DNA of 8,545 nt from Burkholderiaceae bacterium (lineage in GTDB: Bacteria > Pseudomonadota > Gammaproteobacteria > Burkholderiales > Burkholderiaceae). Below, one piece after another: positions 7,201 to 8,545 of this stretch (positions within the stretch are counted from its first letter, which is position 1; every line of letters starts with the position of its first letter). The stretch is from assembly GCA_022701965.1 (NCBI GenBank), contig JAKONL010000213.1, positions 1 to 8,545 on the forward strand, in the 5' to 3' direction. The notes beneath the pieces are model-generated. The model saw nothing but the letters and a program-made list of their open reading frames with translations, searched no databases and had not been told where the DNA came from. The translations under genes and the position numbers were made by a program.

Positions 7201-7419
7201 ATGTTCGACGAGATAGAACCGCACCTGCTCACCGACGAAGCGCTCGCTGTCGCCATCCAGCAGCACCGTCGCGCCGCGCTTCGCGGCAGTGGTTACACGG
7301 CGCAGCGTGGCGACGCACTCGAACGGGAGCTGCGCCGTCGCGCCGGGATCGTCAGCGAGTTCGGCGCGCCGCTGCGCTTCGCGGCGCCGCGCCGGCGACC
7401 GTGGTGGCAATTCTGGTGA
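7201..7419 (+). CDS. Small hypothetical protein, 72 aa
   Basis: ATG 7201 is preceded by a good ribosome binding site (GAGGAG, about 7 nt upstream), and the ORF ends at TGA 7417-7419. A matching terminator-like hairpin follows about 25 bp later, which together support a real gene. The protein starts with a predicted helical segment (EPHLLTDEALAVAIQQHRR, residues 6-24). A basic region follows (DALERELRRRAG), then the unusual C-terminus APRRRPWWQFW, basic and tryptophan-rich. There is no signal peptide. I do not recognise the family. The amphipathic Arg/Trp tail could bind membrane, nucleic acid or a partner protein, but that is speculation. It is divergent from the P450 gene and upstream of the DUF1330-type gene. 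Confidence 0.65.
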   Translation: MFDEIEPHLLTDEALAVAIQQHRRAALRGSGYTAQRGDALERELRRRAGIVSEFGAPLRFAAPRRRPWWQFW

Positions 7420-7442
7420 GTGGTGGTGGTCCTGTCGCCAAC

Positions 7443-7473
7443 CGTTGCCGACGGCAACGTGATTTCTTTTTTT
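7443..7473 (+). terminator. Intrinsic terminator after the 72-aa gene
   Basis: CGTTGCCG (7443-7450) and CGGCAACG (7452-7459) form a perfect stem-loop. Three bases later comes the T-rich tract TTTCTTTTTTT (7463-7473). It lies 24 bp after the 72-aa gene's stop and just before the ribosome binding site of the next gene, so the DUF1330-type gene either depends on read-through or has a promoter overlapping this region. Confidence 0.7.
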
Positions 7474-7489
7474 GATTCGAGGAGACGAT

Positions 7490-7780
7490 ATGTCGAAGAC
7501 TTACTGGGTCAGCATCTACAGCGCGGTCAATGACGCCGACAAGCTCGCCGCGTACGCAAAGCTCGCAGGGCCAGCTCTCACTGCGCACGGCGGACGTTTT
7601 CTAGCGCGCGGAGAGCCAGCGAAGGTCTATGAGATGGGTGTGATGCAAAGGACCGTGTTGCTGGAGTTCGACAGCGTGGCGCAGGCGACGGCAGCGCACG
7701 ATAGCCCCGAGTACCAGGCGGCTTTGGACGCTCTGGATGGGGGAGCGAGTCGGGAGATAAGGATTGTCGAGGGCATATGA
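7490..7780 (+). CDS. DUF1330-family protein, 96 aa
   Basis: ATG 7490 has an AGGAGAC ribosome binding site 5-6 nt upstream; an in-frame TTG at 7472 would include that site and is rejected. The 96-aa protein reads as a single ferredoxin-like (dimeric alpha/beta barrel) domain of the DUF1330 type. It begins with a strand, KTYWVSIYSAVND, has a helix ending YAKLAGPALTAHGGRFLARG (residues 23-42), then RTVLLEFDSVAQATAAHDSP (54-73, near the family's typical EF-x-s-x-A-AW-S-p-eY segment), and EYQAALDAL. The family is cytoplasmic and its biochemical role is largely unknown; related folds act in small-molecule monooxygenases and stress responses. The gene is the last convincing one before the dif site. 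The family call is good; function is not assigned. Confidence 0.85.
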   Translation: MSKTYWVSIYSAVNDADKLAAYAKLAGPALTAHGGRFLARGEPAKVYEMGVMQRTVLLEFDSVAQATAAHDSPEYQAALDALDGGASREIRIVEGI

Positions 7781-7802
7781 GCCCGGATCGCCACGAACAT
7801 GT

Positions 7803-7830
7803 GGTTTACACAATGTATATTATGTTAAGT
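7803..7830 (+). other. dif: dif-like XerC/XerD recombination site
   Basis: Three consecutive blocks match the chromosome dimer resolution site: a left arm GGTTTACACAA (7803-7813), a central region TGTATA (7814-7819) and a right arm TTATGTTAAGT (7820-7830). Compared with the E. coli dif I know (arms GGTGCGCATAA and TTATGTTAAAT around TGTATA), the XerD arm matches 10 of 11, the centre 6 of 6 and the XerC arm 7 of 11, or 23 of 28 in all. Divergence concentrated in the XerC arm is the normal pattern between species. It lies 22 bp after the DUF1330-type gene in non-coding, AT-richer DNA. It implies that the replication terminus is here, or that a Xer-dependent element or secondary replicon has left such a site. 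Confidence 0.85.
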
Positions 7831-8042
7831 CAATGATGCTGAGCCCAGGATTGTCCGATCCTCGACCTGCTCTCCTGGAGCTTGCCGACAATGGATGATC
7901 CGACGCCGAGCTCGGAAATCGTCTGCCGAGTCAGCTAATCCTGGCCAGAACTACGCTGGACAGTCGTCGGCTTCTTGCGAGTCAGCGACGGAGATCCGGG
8001 CGATGCCACCTAGCGTGATCATTGGGTTGGTCTTAGACGATC

Positions 8043-8110
8043 GACTGGCGAGCGTCGAAAAACCAACTACACAGTGATCAGTGGCCGAGCCTATTCAGCA
8101 CTCGCCAGTC
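8043..8110. repeat. Perfect 10-bp inverted repeat with 48-nt spacer
   Basis: GACTGGCGAG (8043-8052) is the exact reverse complement of CTCGCCAGTC (8101-8110). The spacer is 48 nt, the same length as that between the arms of the larger repeat beside the recombinase gene. The right arm overlaps a further repeat starting at 8108. Function unknown. Confidence 0.6.
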
Positions 8111-8134
8111 ACCAACATCAACGCGGATTGGTGA

Positions 8135-8159
8135 CGATGAAGTCGGTTCATCGGTTTTT
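8135..8159 (+). terminator. Possible intrinsic terminator
   Basis: CGATGAA (8135-8141) and TTCATCG (8147-8153) form a 7-bp stem with a 5-nt loop, followed by GTTTTT (8154-8159). On the plus strand this has the shape of a modest rho-independent terminator. It could end transcripts from the DUF1330-type gene or shield the recombinase element downstream from read-through. Confidence 0.45.
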
Positions 8160-8292
8160 GATATTTAGCCTTCCCTACCGCTGATGCAGATCGCCATGTC
8201 AGCTGTCGGTTCTCTCATTGTTCGACGTCGGTACTGGAACATCCCTCTCGTAGGTTCCAGTCGATGCTAAAGCCAGCCACAAGACAGGCTAT

Positions 8293-8376
8293 AAATTACA
8301 CTAACGGCAATCGATTCATTCCATCATGAAAATTAATCGTTACCTCAACGATAAGAACTTGCCGTTAGTGTAATTT
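8293..8376. repeat. Perfect 18-bp inverted repeats, candidate recombinase-element terminus
   Basis: AAATTACACTAACGGCAA (8293-8310) and TTGCCGTTAGTGTAATTT (8359-8376) are exact reverse complements separated by 48 nt. The spacer contains smaller repeats: CGATT/AATCG (8312-8316, 8335-8339), TTCAT/ATGAA (8315-8319, 8326-8330) and ATCGTT/AACGAT (8336-8341, 8347-8352). The right arm ends two bases before the start codon of the recombinase gene. Paired arms just outside a tyrosine recombinase gene are expected of recombinase binding sites at an element end. The spacer is too long for the arms to be the two halves of one 6-8-bp core site. Confidence 0.75.
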
Positions 8377-8378
8377 TT

Positions 8379-8545
8379 ATGAACGAAAACTTATCCCTGT
8401 TCCCGGAAACGCAGTTGCCCACCCATACGTCGGCATTCGACGCATGGATCACCGATCGACGGACATTCGGTCTCCTGCGCGAACCCGGTTCGGTCCAGGT
8501 CTACCGTGACATGTGGGGTGCCTTCACCGCCTGGTGTCTGTCTCA
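8379..8545 (+). CDS. Tyrosine site-specific recombinase/integrase, N-terminal part (runs off window)
   Basis: ATG 8379 opens a frame with no stop to the end of the window (55 codons seen). After a short N-terminus (MNENLSLFPETQLP), residues 19-53 (SAFDAWITDRR, then GSVQVYRDMWGAFTAWC) resemble the SAM-like core-binding N-terminal domain of XerC/D-type and transposon tyrosine recombinases: a first helix, then T/S-x-x-x-Y-x-x-x-W-x-x-F-x-x-W. The catalytic R-H-R-Y domain lies beyond the window, so activity cannot be judged. There is no Shine-Dalgarno sequence; the start codon directly abuts a perfect inverted repeat arm, suggesting the recombinase binds over its own translation start region. The family call rests on the N-terminus and the repeats, so it is moderate. 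It may be the first gene of a multi-recombinase element. Confidence 0.65.
   Translation, partial: MNENLSLFPETQLPTHTSAFDAWITDRRTFGLLREPGSVQVYRDMWGAFTAWCLS

Larger units (their letters stand above)
7831..8292. other. Gene-poor, lower-GC region between dif and the recombinase element
   Basis: No convincing gene is seen in these 462 bp on either strand. The longest ORF (7895-8077, 60 aa) has no good ribosome binding site and unremarkable composition. GC is clearly lower than in the rest of the window. The stretch is unusually full of perfect inverted repeats: CCGAG/CTCGG at 7906-7915, GACTGGCGAG/CTCGCCAGTC at 8043-8052 and 8101-8110, GTCACCAA/TTGGTGAC at 8108-8115 and 8128-8135, and ACTGGAAC/GTTCCAGT at 8233-8240 and 8254-8261. 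It could be a relic of earlier integrations next to dif, or the flank of the following element. Confidence 0.6.

Noticed and set aside
6996..7256. Upstream extension of the P450 frame to 571 aa
   Set aside because: The extension is low-complexity, crosses the start of the divergent 72-aa gene and is not P450-like; ATG 6995 gives a typical N-terminus.
7895..8077. 60-aa ORF in the gene-poor region
   Set aside because: No clear ribosome binding site, no recognisable domain, and it lies among inverted repeats; kept as non-coding.
8293..8376. Reading the 18-bp repeats as a rho-independent terminator
   Set aside because: The 48-nt loop is far too long and the T-run after the right arm directly enters the ATG of the recombinase gene; a recombinase-site explanation fits better.
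7803..8376. A CRISPR array or integron attC array in the repeat-rich region
   Set aside because: The repeats are pairwise inverted and differ from each other; there are no regularly spaced direct repeats and no conserved attC core pair.

Overview
The window is GC-rich with long ORFs in most frames. It carries TRAP-transporter genes, a filamentous-haemagglutinin tail and a recognisable proteobacterial dif site. Together these suggest a beta- (or possibly gamma-) proteobacterial chromosome, most likely Burkholderiales-like. That taxonomic reading is inference; no marker gene is present.

Layout from left to right. (1) Positions 1-675 (+) hold the 3' end of a large haemagglutinin-repeat adhesin/exoprotein gene. 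It ends at a strong GC-rich hairpin (679-710) shared with the convergent gene. (2) Positions 723-5480 (-) form one coherent locus. Read in the direction of transcription it is: a GntR/FCD regulator (GTG start at 5480), an EctD-like Fe(II)/2-oxoglutarate dioxygenase whose ATG overlaps the regulator's stop as ATGA, then after a 238-bp gap a Tat-type TRAP solute-binding protein, and 12 bp later a fused DctQ-DctM TRAP permease. A double palindrome just upstream of the regulator's ribosome binding site is a likely autoregulatory operator. The simplest model is uptake of a small carboxylated solute, intracellular hydroxylation of it or a relative, and control by a metal-dependent FCD sensor. (3) Positions 5541-6995 (-) encode a soluble cytochrome P450. 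Divergent from it (+) are a 72-aa unknown protein, a terminator, and a 96-aa DUF1330-type protein.

(4) From about 7800 the character changes. GC falls, no convincing gene is seen for about 600 bp, and inverted repeats become dense. At 7803-7830 there is a 28-bp match to the chromosome-dimer-resolution site dif (23 of 28 to the E. coli site as I recall it, with the XerD arm and central region almost perfect). About 460 bp further on, a perfect 18-bp inverted repeat pair (8293-8310 and 8359-8376) abuts the start codon of a gene that runs off the window. Its N-terminus looks like the SAM-like domain of a tyrosine site-specific recombinase. This looks like the left end of a tyrosine-recombinase mobile element, perhaps of the recombinase-in-trio kind, lying next to the replication-terminus dif site.

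The dif site, the repeat-bounded recombinase end, and the TRAP/EctD-like locus without ectoine biosynthesis genes are the items most worth following up.
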